This document shows positions 45,622-53,978 of a stretch of DNA of 64,000 nt, one piece after another; positions within the stretch are counted from its first letter, which is position 1; every line of letters starts with the position of its first letter. Location: NCBI GenBank assembly GCA_049324435.1, contig JBMOOQ010000053.1:62001-126000 (forward strand). Direction: 5' to 3'. This stretch comes from Pseudorhodoplanes sp049324435 (GTDB lineage: Bacteria > Pseudomonadota > Alphaproteobacteria > Rhizobiales > Xanthobacteraceae). Under the pieces are notes generated by a model. The model saw nothing but the letters and a program-made list of their open reading frames with translations, was not told the DNA's origin and made no database searches. The position numbers and the translations under genes were made by a program.

Positions 45622-46524
45622 ATGGATGATCGGCAACGCACCCCGCAACCGCAGACGCGGCTCGCTGCGTCCCGGCGCCCGGCCGGTCCGGTTCAGCGCC
45701 TTGCGATGCGGCTCGATCGCGTCTGTCCGCGCGGTACCGGGACGTTCTTGGTCTTCGCTTTCATGCTGGCGAGCGTGAGTTATGGCATCGTCAGGGGCGG
45801 CCATGCCGAAGCGGTCGGTGCGCAGCTCGCCGAGATCCGCGACGCGGCTGCGAACACCGCAGGCTTCCGGATATCGTCGATCGCGCTGACCGGCGAGAAG
45901 CAGCTGACCCGCGAGGACATCCTCAACATCGCCGGAATCTCCGGGCGTGCGTCGCTCTTGTTTCTGGATGCCGACGCGGCACGAAACCGGCTCAAGGCCA
46001 ACCCATGGATCGCGGATGCGACCATCCTCAAGCTGTTTCCCGACCGGCTCCATATCGCCGTCACCGAGCGGCGCGCCTTCGCGCTGTGGCAGAAGGACGG
46101 CCGTGTCAGCGTGATATCGCGCGACGGCGTCATCGTGGAGCCGTTCGTCGCGCCCCATGTCGCGCATCTGCCGCTGGTCGTCGGTGAGGGCGCCAATCTC
46201 CGTGCTGCCGAGTTCCTCACCGTAATGGGCGGCTATCCAGAGTTACGCGATCAGGTCCACGCCTACGTCCTGGTGGCGGACCGCCGCTGGAACCTGCGGC
46301 TCAAAAACGGCATGGATATCCGCTTGCCGGAATCCGAGCCCGCCGAGGCAATCGAGGCGCTGCTGGCACTCGACAAGGACAGGAAGCTTCTGAGCCGTGA
46401 CATTCTCGCAATCGATCTGCGCATCCGCGACCGCGTGACCGTGCGGCTGTCGGACGCGGCCGCAGCGGCGCGCGCCGAGGCGCTGAAGGACAAGAAGGCG
46501 AAGCGCAAGGGAGGCGACGCATGA
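45622..46524 (+). CDS. ftsQ: Cell division protein FtsQ
   Basis: 300-aa bitopic protein. A basic cytoplasmic N-terminus precedes a membrane helix (about residues 40-58, GTFLVFAFMLASVSYGIVRGG), a POTRA domain (about 85-155: FRISSIALTGEKQLTREDILNIAGIS...LKANPWIADATILKLFPDRLHIAVTERRAFALW) and the beta domain. FtsQ scaffolds FtsL and FtsB. The start is uncertain: 45622 (MDDRQRTPQPQT) is chosen, but the frame is open to 45493. Stop overlaps the ftsA ATG. Confidence 0.9.
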   Translation: MDDRQRTPQPQTRLAASRRPAGPVQRLAMRLDRVCPRGTGTFLVFAFMLASVSYGIVRGGHAEAVGAQLAEIRDAAANTAGFRISSIALTGEKQLTREDILNIAGISGRASLLFLDADAARNRLKANPWIADATILKLFPDRLHIAVTERRAFALWQKDGRVSVISRDGVIVEPFVAPHVAHLPLVVGEGANLRAAEFLTVMGGYPELRDQVHAYVLVADRRWNLRLKNGMDIRLPESEPAEAIEALLALDKDRKLLSRDILAIDLRIRDRVTVRLSDAAAAARAEALKDKKAKRKGGDA

Positions 46525-47840
46525 GCCTTCTGCAATTCGGCGTCGCTCCGAAGATGAAGCCAATCTCGCCCAAGCGCGCGGCACTGGTCGCAGCGCTCGA
46601 TATCGGCACCAGCAAGGTGGTCTGTCTGATCGCGCGGCTTGAGCCGGTCCAGGGCAGCGATGTGCTGCGCCGCCGCAGCCATTCGGTCGAGATCATTGGC
46701 TTTGGCCATACCGAAGCCCGCGGCATGAAGGCGGGCAGCGTCGCCGATCTCGAAGCCGCCGATCAAGCAATCCGGCATGCCGTCGAACTCGCCGAGCAGT
46801 CGGCAGGCGTGCATCTGGAATCGGTCGCGGTGTCGGTATCGGCCGGGAGGCTGGGAAGCGAGCGCTTCACCGCGTCGGTTGACGTGACCGGTCCTTCGAT
46901 TCGCGACAGCGACATTGCCCGCCTGCTGCAGGCCGGTAGCCAGTATTCCGGGCGGGAAGGGCGCGTGGTGCTGCATTCTCTGCCGCTCGGCTATGCCATC
47001 GACGGTGTCCACGGCATTCGCGATCCGCGCGGCATGCTGGCGCAGCGATTCGGCCTCGACATGCATGTGGTCACCGCCGACACGGCGGCGCCGCGCAACC
47101 TGATGCTGGCGATCGAGCGTGGCCAGCTCTCGGTCGAGGCGATGGTCGCCTCGCCCTATATGGCCGGGCTGGCGGCGCTTGCAGATGATGAATCCGATCT
47201 CGGCGCGGCGGTTGTGGATATGGGAGCGGGAACGACGACCATTGCCGTGTTCTCCGGCGGCCGATTCGTCCATGCCGACGGATTTGCGGTCGGCGGCGGT
47301 CACGTCACGATGGATCTTGCGCGCGGACTCAATGCAAGGGTCGCAGACGCCGAGCGAATCAAGACGTTCTATGGCACAGTTGTGTCCGGAATGAGCGACG
47401 AACGCGATATGATTCCGGTGCCGGCGGTTGCCTCGGATTCGCGCGAGCCTCCGCAAGTCGTCTCCCGCGCCGCGCTGGTCCCGTTTATCCGGCCGCGTGT
47501 CGAAGAGATTCTGGAGATGGTGCGCGACCGGCTTTTGGCGTCTCCATTGGCGGCGGAGCCGCAGGGAACGGTGGTGCTGACCGGCGGCGCGAGCCAGCTG
47601 GCGGGATTGCCGGATATCGCGTCGCGCATTCTCGGACGTCAGGTCCGAATCGGAAGGCCGCTCGGCGTGTCCGGTCTGCCGGATGCTGCCAGGGGGCCTG
47701 CCTTCGCCGTCGCCGCGGGACTGCTTGTGTATCCGCAGGTGGCGCATCTGGAACACTTCGAACCGCGGAAAACGCGGCACATGACAGGAAATGGCGGTTA
47801 CCTAAACCGGGTTGGTCAATGGCTGAAAGAGAGCTTCTGA
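46521..47840 (+). CDS. ftsA: Cell division protein FtsA
   Basis: 439-aa actin-like ATPase tethering FtsZ to the membrane. AALDIGTSKVVCLIARL (phosphate 1), VVDMGAGTTTIAVFSGGRF (phosphate 2), the VVLTGGASQLAGLPDIASRILGRQVRIGRP adenosine block, and a C-terminal amphipathic helix (GYLNRVGQWLKESF) that serves as membrane anchor. The SHS2 (1C) domain lies at about 95-175. ftsZ follows after 88 bases. Confidence 0.95.
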   Translation: MSLLQFGVAPKMKPISPKRAALVAALDIGTSKVVCLIARLEPVQGSDVLRRRSHSVEIIGFGHTEARGMKAGSVADLEAADQAIRHAVELAEQSAGVHLESVAVSVSAGRLGSERFTASVDVTGPSIRDSDIARLLQAGSQYSGREGRVVLHSLPLGYAIDGVHGIRDPRGMLAQRFGLDMHVVTADTAAPRNLMLAIERGQLSVEAMVASPYMAGLAALADDESDLGAAVVDMGAGTTTIAVFSGGRFVHADGFAVGGGHVTMDLARGLNARVADAERIKTFYGTVVSGMSDERDMIPVPAVASDSREPPQVVSRAALVPFIRPRVEEILEMVRDRLLASPLAAEPQGTVVLTGGASQLAGLPDIASRILGRQVRIGRPLGVSGLPDAARGPAFAVAAGLLVYPQVAHLEHFEPRKTRHMTGNGGYLNRVGQWLKESF

Positions 47841-47928
47841 TGGCCCGAATACAGGATCTCCGGAATGGCCGGCGGCGGACCGGTCGTTGCGGAGACGTTA
47901 TCCACGCCCGCGTATGGAAGAGGCAGCC

Positions 47929-49668
47929 ATGACAGTGAATCTCACAGCTCCGGATATCCGCGAGTTGAAGCCCCGGATCACCGTATTCGGTGTCGGCGGA
48001 GCAGGCGGCAACGCGGTCAACAACATGATCGCGGCCGGGCTCCAGGGGGTCGAATTCGTCGTCGCCAACACCGACGCTCAGGCTCTTATGTCGTCGCGTG
48101 CGCCGCGCAAGATCCAGATGGGTGTCCAGGTGACGGAAGGCCTCGGCGCCGGTTCTCAGCCTGAGGTTGGCAAGGCCGCGGCCGAAGAGGTGATCGACGA
48201 GATTCGCGATCATCTGAGCGGCGCTCACATGGTATTCGTCACCGCCGGCATGGGCGGCGGCACTGGAACGGGCGCGGCCCCGGTGGTCGCCAAGGTGGCC
48301 CGTGACATGGGTATCCTGACGGTCGGCGTCGTGACCAAACCCTTCCAGTTCGAAGGCGACCGGCGCATGCGCTATGCCGAGGCCGGCATCGCCGAACTGC
48401 AGAAGAATGTGGACACCCTTCTGATCATCCCGAATCAGAATCTGTTCCGGGTTGCCAACGAAAAGACGACCTTCGCCGATGCCTTCGCGATGGCGGACCG
48501 CGTGCTCTATTCCGGTGTCGCCTGCGTCACCGATCTGATGGTCAAGGAAGGGCTCATCAATCTCGACTTCGCTGACGTTCGTGCGGTGATGCGCGAGATG
48601 GGCAAGGCGATGATGGGCACCGGCGAAGCGTCGGGCGAGAAGCGCGCCATCACGGCGGCAGAAGCGGCGATTGCCAATCCGCTGATCGACGACAACACGA
48701 TGAAGGGCGCCAAGGGCCTCCTGATCTCGATCACCGGCGGCAAGGATCTCACGCTGTACGAAGTCGACGAGGCCGCAACCCGTATCCGCGAGGAAGTCGA
48801 CAAGGACGCCAACATTATTGTCGGTGCCACGTTCGATGACAGTCTGGAAGGGATCATTCGCGTTGCAGTCGTTGCGACTGGCGTCGACCGTCAGGCGGTC
48901 GCTGCCAAGCCGCCCGTCGAGACGATGAAGCGCGCGGCGCACGAGATTCCGCGTCCGGTGGAGCGCAAACCGGTCGGGTCCGTTGCGTCTGCGCCGGTTC
49001 ATGCGCCGGCTCCAGTACCCGCGTCGGCGGCCGCACGGAGTGCCTCGTCGATTGATGCTGCGGCGACTGCGGCGGTCGCTGCCGCACTCGGCCAGGACAT
49101 GCCGGAAGATATGCCGCAGGAGACTGCGATCGAGGACGTCACCATCCGTCCCGCGCCGCCGAAGCCAACCTTGTTCGTGGAGCCGGCCGCGCCGCCGCCG
49201 CCGCAACAGACCGAGAGCTTCGGCGCCTTTATTCCGCCGCATCCCGAGCGGGTTCCGCAGCGTCCGCGAATGCCGAGAATCGACGAACTGCCGCCGCAGG
49301 CGCAGCGGGAGATCCAGGCGCACCGCGGCGAATTGGCTCCTCCGGAGCCCGAGAAGCAGCGGATGTCCCTGCTGAAGCGGCTCGCTTCGGCCGGTCTCGG
49401 TCTGAAGGCGGAGGGAGAGGAGCCGGAGGGCCAGCAGGACCGGCGTCCGGCGGCGGCCCAGCCGCCGATGCAGCGCATGCCGCAGATGCCGCCGCTGCCG
49501 CAGCGTCCTCCGTCGCGTCCGATGGGCGATCCGGTATCCGAATATGCGCGCAGGCCTCAGGGAGCGCCGCAGGGCCTCGATATGCACGGGCGGCAGGCGC
49601 CTGTGAATAATTCGCCCGAGGACGATCAACTTGAAATTCCGGCCTTCCTGCGCCGGCAAGCCAATTGA
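47929..49668 (+). CDS. ftsZ: Cell division GTPase FtsZ
   Basis: 579-aa tubulin homologue. Start MTVNLTAPDIRELKPRITVFGVGGAGGNAVNNMI matches alphaproteobacterial FtsZ, so the earlier open frame (47887) is rejected. GTP motif GMGGGTGTGAAPVV and the synergy loop region (NLDFADVRAVM) are intact. After the GTPase core (to about 320) a long Pro/Ala/Gln-rich linker (about 325-560) leads to the C-terminal conserved peptide DDQLEIPAFLRRQAN, which binds FtsA and other partners. The linker length is normal for this order but much longer than in E. coli (383 aa). Confidence 0.97.
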   Translation: MTVNLTAPDIRELKPRITVFGVGGAGGNAVNNMIAAGLQGVEFVVANTDAQALMSSRAPRKIQMGVQVTEGLGAGSQPEVGKAAAEEVIDEIRDHLSGAHMVFVTAGMGGGTGTGAAPVVAKVARDMGILTVGVVTKPFQFEGDRRMRYAEAGIAELQKNVDTLLIIPNQNLFRVANEKTTFADAFAMADRVLYSGVACVTDLMVKEGLINLDFADVRAVMREMGKAMMGTGEASGEKRAITAAEAAIANPLIDDNTMKGAKGLLISITGGKDLTLYEVDEAATRIREEVDKDANIIVGATFDDSLEGIIRVAVVATGVDRQAVAAKPPVETMKRAAHEIPRPVERKPVGSVASAPVHAPAPVPASAAARSASSIDAAATAAVAAALGQDMPEDMPQETAIEDVTIRPAPPKPTLFVEPAAPPPPQQTESFGAFIPPHPERVPQRPRMPRIDELPPQAQREIQAHRGELAPPEPEKQRMSLLKRLASAGLGLKAEGEEPEGQQDRRPAAAQPPMQRMPQMPPLPQRPPSRPMGDPVSEYARRPQGAPQGLDMHGRQAPVNNSPEDDQLEIPAFLRRQAN

Positions 49669-49691
49669 CCGCTCAGAATCCATGACGTTTG

Positions 49692-49727
49692 AAAGCCCCG
49701 GCGGCCGCGCCGGGGCTTTGTTGTTTT
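49692..49727 (+). terminator. Intrinsic terminator of the dcw cluster
   Basis: Perfect 11-bp stem AAAGCCCCGGC (49692-49702) / GCCGGGGCTTT (49709-49719), loop GGCCGC, followed by GTTGTTTTT. It lies 23 bases after the ftsZ stop codon and is the clearest terminator of the window. Confidence 0.93.
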
Positions 49728-50108
49728 TGGACGGAGTTCATGACCGCGTTAACTATCTGATTTTTATTCAAGATTTTCCTGAACGGACCGTGCCGTGGAA
49801 CACAGGTCAAAGTGTTGCGTAAAGGGAACACGCCGTTAGAAAATGCGGCAGGTCGCGGACATGAATGCGGCGGGATCGAGGTAACAAAACGTAAAAAAGC
49901 GTGACTTTGGGCGATGGGGTCCGAGGGCTAAGGTCTGGCTGCGACGGGGGTTTTCGCCCGGAGATTCGTGACAGGGGGGATGGTCTGCAAAGGCTACCTG
50001 TCAGGAAGGTTCGGGGCAAAAGGTCGGTCGTGTGGGGTCACTTCGGGGGATTGCGCTGCGCTGTATGTCGCGCGGCGTCCAAGCCGAAAAACAGACGGAA
50101 ACGAGCGT
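49728..50108 (+). other. Long gap before lpxC; leader and promoter region
   Basis: About 380 bases without a gene. It holds AT-rich words (TTAACTATCTGATTTTTATT near 49749) and a GGAAC-N16-CGTA sequence (49797-49821) that differs from the EcfG consensus in the last base. G-rich runs (GGGGG near 49947 and 49975) follow. lpxC probably has its own promoter here; no RNA family was recognised. Confidence 0.4.
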
Positions 50109-51050
50109 ATGAGAGCCGCAAGGCAGACCACGCTGCGTGAACAGGTTACGGTTTCTGGAATTGGGGTTCATTCCGGACTGCCCGTTAACCTCACTCTCAA
50201 CCCGGCAGACGCCGATACCGGCATCGTGTTTTCCCGGACCGATGCGGATGGCCGTGAACGCGAAGTCCGCGCCGATTACCGCGCGGTGACGGCCACGGAA
50301 CTGGCCACGGTGCTCGGCGACGAATCCGGCATCCTGTGCTCGACCGCCGAACACATTCTTGCCGCTCTGCGCGGACTGGGTGTCGACAATGCTCTGGTCG
50401 AAATCGATGGCCCTGAAGTGCCGATCATGGACGGCAGCGCGGCGCCATTCGTTGCCGCGATCGATCAGGCCGGCATCAGGACGCTCACCCAGGCCCGTCG
50501 CTATATCAAGGTTCTGAAACCGGTATCCGTCGCCAAGGGTGAGTCCTTTGGCGAATTGCGCCCGGCCGACAGCGGGTTCCGCCTCGACATCGAGATCAAG
50601 TTCGACTCGGTTCTGATCGGCCGCCAGACGATCGCGCTGGATGTCACCGCCGACAGCTTCCGTAACGAGTTATCCCGCGCGCGCACCTTCGGCTTCATGA
50701 AGGACGTCTCGGCCTTGTGGAGCGCGGGCAAGGCGCTGGGGGCTTCGTTCGAAAATACGCTGGTGTTGAGCGAAAACCGCATCCTGAACAGCGAGGGCCT
50801 GCGCTATCCGGACGAATTCGTGCGCCACAAGGCGCTCGATGCGGTCGGCGATCTGGCGCTCGCTGGCGCGCCGATCATCGGCGCTTATCGGTCGGTTCGC
50901 GGCGGTCATCGGCTCAATCATGCGGTGCTGGTTGCGCTGATGTCGGACCCCTCGGCCTATGAAGTGGTCGAGGCGGGTGAGTCCCGTCGCGTGCGCGGCC
51001 ATGCCGAAGTCGCCGCGGTGGTGCCGGCCTACAGCCCGGACGTGTCCTGA
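50109..51050 (+). CDS. lpxC: UDP-3-O-acyl-N-acetylglucosamine deacetylase
   Basis: 313-aa zinc enzyme committing lipid A synthesis. TTLREQVTVSGIGVHSG at the N-terminus, zinc-site CSTAEHILAALRGLGVDN (first His), DGSAAPFV, and DEFVRHKALDAVGDLALAG (second His and Asp) are all present. The C-terminal GGHRLNHAVL carries the catalytic His. The start at 50109 gives MRAARQTTLREQ, like other LpxC; a longer frame from 49968 has no support. A 7-bp hairpin (TCCCGCC, 51084-51106) follows the stop by 34 bases. Confidence 0.95.
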   Translation: MRAARQTTLREQVTVSGIGVHSGLPVNLTLNPADADTGIVFSRTDADGREREVRADYRAVTATELATVLGDESGILCSTAEHILAALRGLGVDNALVEIDGPEVPIMDGSAAPFVAAIDQAGIRTLTQARRYIKVLKPVSVAKGESFGELRPADSGFRLDIEIKFDSVLIGRQTIALDVTADSFRNELSRARTFGFMKDVSALWSAGKALGASFENTLVLSENRILNSEGLRYPDEFVRHKALDAVGDLALAGAPIIGAYRSVRGGHRLNHAVLVALMSDPSAYEVVEAGESRRVRGHAEVAAVVPAYSPDVS

Positions 51051-51083
51051 GTCCAGCCTTTCCGAGTATCTTGGTTGGCGCCG

Positions 51084-51106
51084 TCCCGCCTGCTTGACGG
51101 GCGGGA
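51084..51106 (+). terminator. Hairpin downstream of lpxC
   Basis: Stem TCCCGCC (51084-51090) / GGCGGGA (51100-51106) with a 9-base loop, 34 bases after the lpxC stop. No U-run; may be an attenuated or Rho-assisted end. Confidence 0.4.
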
Positions 51107-51248
51107 TATCCGTCGCCTTAATCCCGGCCCAATATCATAAGAAACCCTTGTGTATCGACTTGGGGGATCACCGCTTTTCCGCTTAGGAATGGGCGGGAAC
51201 GGGTTGCGCGATCATGCGGCCTCTCCCTCGCCAGGGATCGTTGCTTGT

Positions 51249-52160
51249 ATGACAGCGAGTAAGAGCATCATCGAAAGGCTTTTGCCGGCCGTCCGGCGGG
51301 CTATCGGCCTGCTGCTGCGCCCGGTGGCCTTCGCGATCGTCGCCGTCTCGCTCGCCGCCTGCACCAGCGACAAAGAACTGACCATGCCGGACGAGCCGGC
51401 CGACAAACTCTACAACGAGGGCCTGTACCTTCTGCAGCAGAAGAAGGACTACAAGCAGGCGGCCAAGAAATTCGAGGAAGTTGACCGCCAGCATCCCTAT
51501 TCCGACTGGGCGCGCAAGGCGCTGCTGATGCAGGCCTATTCCTATTACGAGGCCAAGGAATACGACGACTCGATCTCCGCCGCGAAACGATATGTGGCGA
51601 TGCATCCCGGCAGCCCCGATGCGGCTTATGCGCAGTATCTGATCGGCTCGTCCTATTACGAGGTGATCCCGGATGTGACACGCGACCAGCAGCGGACCGA
51701 GGCTGCGATGCGGGAGCTGGAGCAGGTTATCCGCCGCTATCCGGACACCGAATATGCGGCAAGCGCCAGGAAGAAGCTCGACGTTGCGCGCGATCAGCTC
51801 GCCGGCAAGGAGATGATGATCGGACGCTACTACCTGAACAGGAAAGATTTTACCGGCGCCATCAATCGCTTCAAGCTGGTGGTGACGCAGTACCAGACGA
51901 CACGCCATGTCGAGGAAGCGCTGATGCGGTTGACCGAGGCCTATATGGCGCTCGGCATCGTCCAGGAGGCGCAAACCGCCGCGGCTGTGCTCGGGCATAA
52001 TTTCCCGGACAGCCCGTGGTATCAGAACGCATATCAGCTGGTGCAGAGCGGCGGCCTCCAGCCGGCCGAGAACAAGCAGTCCTGGATCAGCAAGCTGTTC
52101 CAGCAGAAGCCGCAGCAGCCTGCGGGCGAAGTCCGGATCGGTACGCCGGTCGTTCGCTGA
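51249..52160 (+). CDS. bamD: Outer membrane assembly lipoprotein BamD
   Basis: 303-aa lipoprotein (ComL family) essential for the BAM complex. Lipobox VSLAAC (C about 39) follows the hydrophobic stretch LLLRPVAFAIVAVSLAA. The mature part has TPR-like repeats: NEGLYLLQQKKDYKQAAKKFEEVDRQHPYS, YDDSISAAKRYVAMHPGSPDAAYAQYLIGSSYY, and KDFTGAINRFKLVVTQYQTT. Start chosen at MTASKSIIERLL; open codons upstream (to 51150) are less likely. Followed by recN after 146 bases. Confidence 0.92.
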   Translation: MTASKSIIERLLPAVRRAIGLLLRPVAFAIVAVSLAACTSDKELTMPDEPADKLYNEGLYLLQQKKDYKQAAKKFEEVDRQHPYSDWARKALLMQAYSYYEAKEYDDSISAAKRYVAMHPGSPDAAYAQYLIGSSYYEVIPDVTRDQQRTEAAMRELEQVIRRYPDTEYAASARKKLDVARDQLAGKEMMIGRYYLNRKDFTGAINRFKLVVTQYQTTRHVEEALMRLTEAYMALGIVQEAQTAAAVLGHNFPDSPWYQNAYQLVQSGGLQPAENKQSWISKLFQQKPQQPAGEVRIGTPVVR

Positions 52161-52306
52161 CCGCGGATCGCCTGAAAGCCACGCCATCCATCGCTCTGCA
52201 TGCGATAAATTTTTCGGCTATCGACAGGCGTGCTCGTGCTAGAATAAAACGAGAACGGCGCTGATTTGCGGCACTTGCGCCGCCCTGCAGGCTCACAAGA
52301 CTTCAC

Positions 52307-53977
52307 ATGCTGGTTCGTCTGTCCATTCGCGACATCGTGCTGATCGACAAGCTCGATCTCGATTTCGCCAAGGGACTTGCTGTGCTCACCGGCGAAACCG
52401 GTGCCGGCAAGTCGATCCTGCTCGATGCGTTCGCGCTTGCTCTCGGGGCGCGCGGCGACGCCGGACTGGTCCGGGAAGGCGCCGAGCAGGGTCAGGTCAC
52501 GGCTGTATTCGACGTCCCTTTGCGGCATCCGGCGCGAGCCCTCCTGAGAGAGCAAGGCATCGCGGCCGAGGACGATCTGATACTGCGTCGCATCCAGTGG
52601 CTCGATGGCAAGACACGCGCCTTCATCAACGATCAGCCGGTATCGGTGCAGACCCTGCGCAGTCTTGGCGCCGCTCTCGTTGAAATTCACGGCCAGCATG
52701 ACGACCGCGCGCTCGTCGATGCTGCGACACACCGGATGCTGCTCGACGCGTATGCCGGTCTGGAGGACCGCGCGGCCGAGGTCGAGCGGCTATGGGGTGA
52801 GCGCCGCGCCGCCGCCGACGCGGTCGCAAGCCATCGCATCGAGGTCGAGCGCGCGCAGCGCGAAGCCGATTACCTGCGGCACGCAGTCGATGAACTCAAA
52901 AGGCTTCGTCCCGAAGCCGGCGAGGAATCGGCGCTTGCAGAACGCCGGACCGCCATGATGCAGGCGGAGAAGATTGCCGGCGATTTGCGCGATGCCTACG
53001 ACGCGGTGGCGGGCAATGCCTCGCCGGTGCCGGGCTTTGCATCGGCGATCCGGCGACTGGAACGCCGCACCGCGCAGGCGCCGGGTCTCGCCGACCCTGC
53101 CGTGAAGGCGCTGGATAGCGCGCTCGCGGCGATCGAGGAGGCGCGTGTCCATCTCGAATCGGCATTGCAGGCGGCAAATTTCGATCCGGCGGAACTGGAG
53201 CGGATCGAGGAGCGGTTGTTTTCACTGCGGGCCGCCGCGCGCAAGTACAATACGCCTGTCGACGATCTCGCAGCACTTGCCGAACGTTATTCAAGCGCTC
53301 TTGCGCTGATCGATGCCGGAGCGGAAAAGCTGACGACGCTTGAAAAGGCCGCGGCGGACACCGACGCGCGTTATCGCAAAGCCGCTTCGGCGCTGTCGGA
53401 AGCCCGCAGGAAGGCGGCTGGTAAGCTCGACAAGGCGGTGAATACTGAGATCAAACCGCTCAAGCTCGACCGCGCGCTATTCTCCACCGAGATCACGACC
53501 GATCCCTCGGCGGCCGGTCCGCATGGTTTCGACCGGGTTGAATTCTGGGTTCAGACCAATCCCGGCACGCGGCCCGGTCCACTGATGAAAGTCGCATCCG
53601 GCGGCGAACTCGCGCGCTTCTTGCTCGCACTGAAGGTGGTATTGGCCGACAAGGGCTCGGCGCCGACACTTGTGTTCGACGAGATCGATACCGGCGTCGG
53701 CGGCGCGGTGGCCGACGCGATCGGAATGCGGCTGGCGAAACTTGCCTCGCGCGTACAGGCGATCGCGGTCACTCATGCGCCGCAGGTCGCGGCGCGGGCG
53801 AACCGCCACTATGTCATCGCCAAAGATGCGCTTGACAAAGGCAAGCGGGTCGCGACGCGGGTGAGCGAAGTCGCCGCCGAACGCCGCCGCGAGGAAATCG
53901 CCCGCATGCTGGCCGGCGCCGAGATCACCGATGAGGCGCGCGCTGCGGCCGAACGGCTGATCAAGGCAGCGGGGTAG
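52307..53977 (+). CDS. recN: DNA repair protein RecN
   Basis: 556-aa SMC-like ATPase of double-strand-break repair. Walker A GETGAGKSILLDAFALALG near residue 30, two coiled-coil stretches (about 150-200 and 310-365), signature MKVASGGELARFLLALK and Walker B TLVFDEIDTGVGG. The C-terminal REEIARMLAGAEITDEARAAAERL matches the family. It converges on the reductive-dehalogenase-like gene with one base between the stops. Confidence 0.95.
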   Translation: MLVRLSIRDIVLIDKLDLDFAKGLAVLTGETGAGKSILLDAFALALGARGDAGLVREGAEQGQVTAVFDVPLRHPARALLREQGIAAEDDLILRRIQWLDGKTRAFINDQPVSVQTLRSLGAALVEIHGQHDDRALVDAATHRMLLDAYAGLEDRAAEVERLWGERRAAADAVASHRIEVERAQREADYLRHAVDELKRLRPEAGEESALAERRTAMMQAEKIAGDLRDAYDAVAGNASPVPGFASAIRRLERRTAQAPGLADPAVKALDSALAAIEEARVHLESALQAANFDPAELERIEERLFSLRAAARKYNTPVDDLAALAERYSSALALIDAGAEKLTTLEKAAADTDARYRKAASALSEARRKAAGKLDKAVNTEIKPLKLDRALFSTEITTDPSAAGPHGFDRVEFWVQTNPGTRPGPLMKVASGGELARFLLALKVVLADKGSAPTLVFDEIDTGVGGAVADAIGMRLAKLASRVQAIAVTHAPQVAARANRHYVIAKDALDKGKRVATRVSEVAAERRREEIARMLAGAEITDEARAAAERLIKAAG

Positions 53978-53978
53978 T

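Noticed and set aside
47485..49683. 732-codon minus-strand frame opposite ftsA/ftsZ
   Set aside because: Arg/His-rich, no known motif, and entirely antisense to ftsA and ftsZ, which carry all their family signatures.
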